A stretch of DNA of 16,780 nucleotides, from positions 1 through 16,780 of the forward strand of contig MU623689.1 in NCBI GenBank assembly GCA_025201765.1, in the 5' to 3' direction. Positions 16,737 through 16,780 of the stretch are shown here, piece by piece. This DNA comes from Daldinia sp. FL1419. Taxonomy: Eukaryota; Ascomycota; Sordariomycetes; Xylariales; Hypoxylaceae. Position 1 is the stretch's first letter; the number at the start of each line of letters is the position of its first letter. The notes beneath the pieces were generated by a model, which saw only the letters and a program-made list of their open reading frames with translations, searched no databases and was not told where the DNA came from. The translations under genes and the position numbers were made by a program.

Positions 16737-16780
16737 TGAACAGGAGCTCTAATAGCTCCTGCAGGATATGCCCTATACTT
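16737..16780 (-). repeat. 5' LTR, last 44 bp only
   Basis: Positions 16737-16780 are identical, base for base, to 8652-8695, the U5 end of the other LTR, including the CAGGAGCT/AGCTCCTG hairpin at 16741-16761. The rest of this LTR, which should carry the promoter, lies beyond the window. Confidence 0.95.

Larger units (their letters stand above)
8652..16780 (-). mobile_element. Ty3/Gypsy LTR retrotransposon, apparently intact, 5' LTR cut by window edge
   Basis: The element lies in reverse orientation: LTR (8652-9046), polypurine tract, pol, gag, leader, primer-binding site, second LTR (from 16737). The order RT, RNase H, integrase within pol is diagnostic of Ty3/Gypsy. Both ORFs are open and keep all catalytic residues I checked. 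The first 44 bp of the right-hand LTR are identical to the left-hand LTR. Composition is ordinary and RIP-type damage is not evident, in strong contrast to the LINE it interrupts. This suggests a recent insertion. The left flank is TATAT (8647-8651), the expected 5-bp target duplication, which cannot be confirmed because the right flank is outside the window. RT motif style (TNSVAHF, FFDDVGVKGP, AGATAS) resembles a fungal Gypsy lineage common in basidiomycetes and some ascomycetes; this is from memory. Confidence 0.95.

Noticed and set aside
8652..16780. CRISPR array or other regularly spaced system based on the repeated CTGATCAG
   Set aside because: The repeats are only 8 bp, irregularly spaced, and embedded in coding sequence of a eukaryotic retrotransposon.

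Overview
The window looks like a repeat-rich, AT-rich block of a filamentous fungal genome, most likely an ascomycete (Pezizomycotina) with repeat-induced point mutation (RIP). Two layers are visible. Positions 1 to about 8651 are extremely AT-rich, and the differences between repeat copies are almost all C/T and G/A transitions. Positions 8652 to 16780 have ordinary base composition and carry long intact reading frames, so they form a young insertion that has escaped that mutation process. No host gene is recognisable.

The AT-rich layer is a very large inverted repeat. Arm A (1 to about 3645, forward) and arm B (about 5535 to 8651, reverse) are collinear, and matching positions always add up to about 9180. 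The repeated unit is the wreck of a non-LTR retrotransposon (LINE, probably Tad1-like). The endonuclease GDFN..HP block, the RT blocks YRPISLL, QGSPLSP and FADD, and a post-RT block are all recognisable. In arm A all of them lie in one frame; in arm B the endonuclease and RT blocks share one frame. Both arms stop at the same internal point, before any RNase H domain. The spacer of about 1.9 kb between them has no recognisable gene.

The younger layer is a Ty3/Gypsy (Metaviridae-type) LTR retrotransposon inserted in reverse orientation into arm B. Reading along the minus strand, its order is 5' LTR (only its last 44 bp are inside the window), a primer-binding site with unusually long tRNA homology, a leader of about 0.5 kb, a Gag-protease ORF (1136 codons), a -1 frameshift signal, a pol frame (RT, RNase H, integrase), a polypurine tract and a 395-bp 3' LTR. 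The gag and pol frames overlap by only 25 nt. That overlap holds the heptamer G GGA AAC directly before the gag stop, followed 6 nt later by a possible H-type pseudoknot. Gag-Pol is therefore most likely made by -1 ribosomal frameshifting.

The three most unusual signals are the frameshift cassette, the primer-binding site that matches the whole 3' half of a tRNA-Arg(CCU) rather than about 18 nt, and 17 exact copies of the 8-bp palindrome CTGATCAG spread over LTR, leader, gag and pol.
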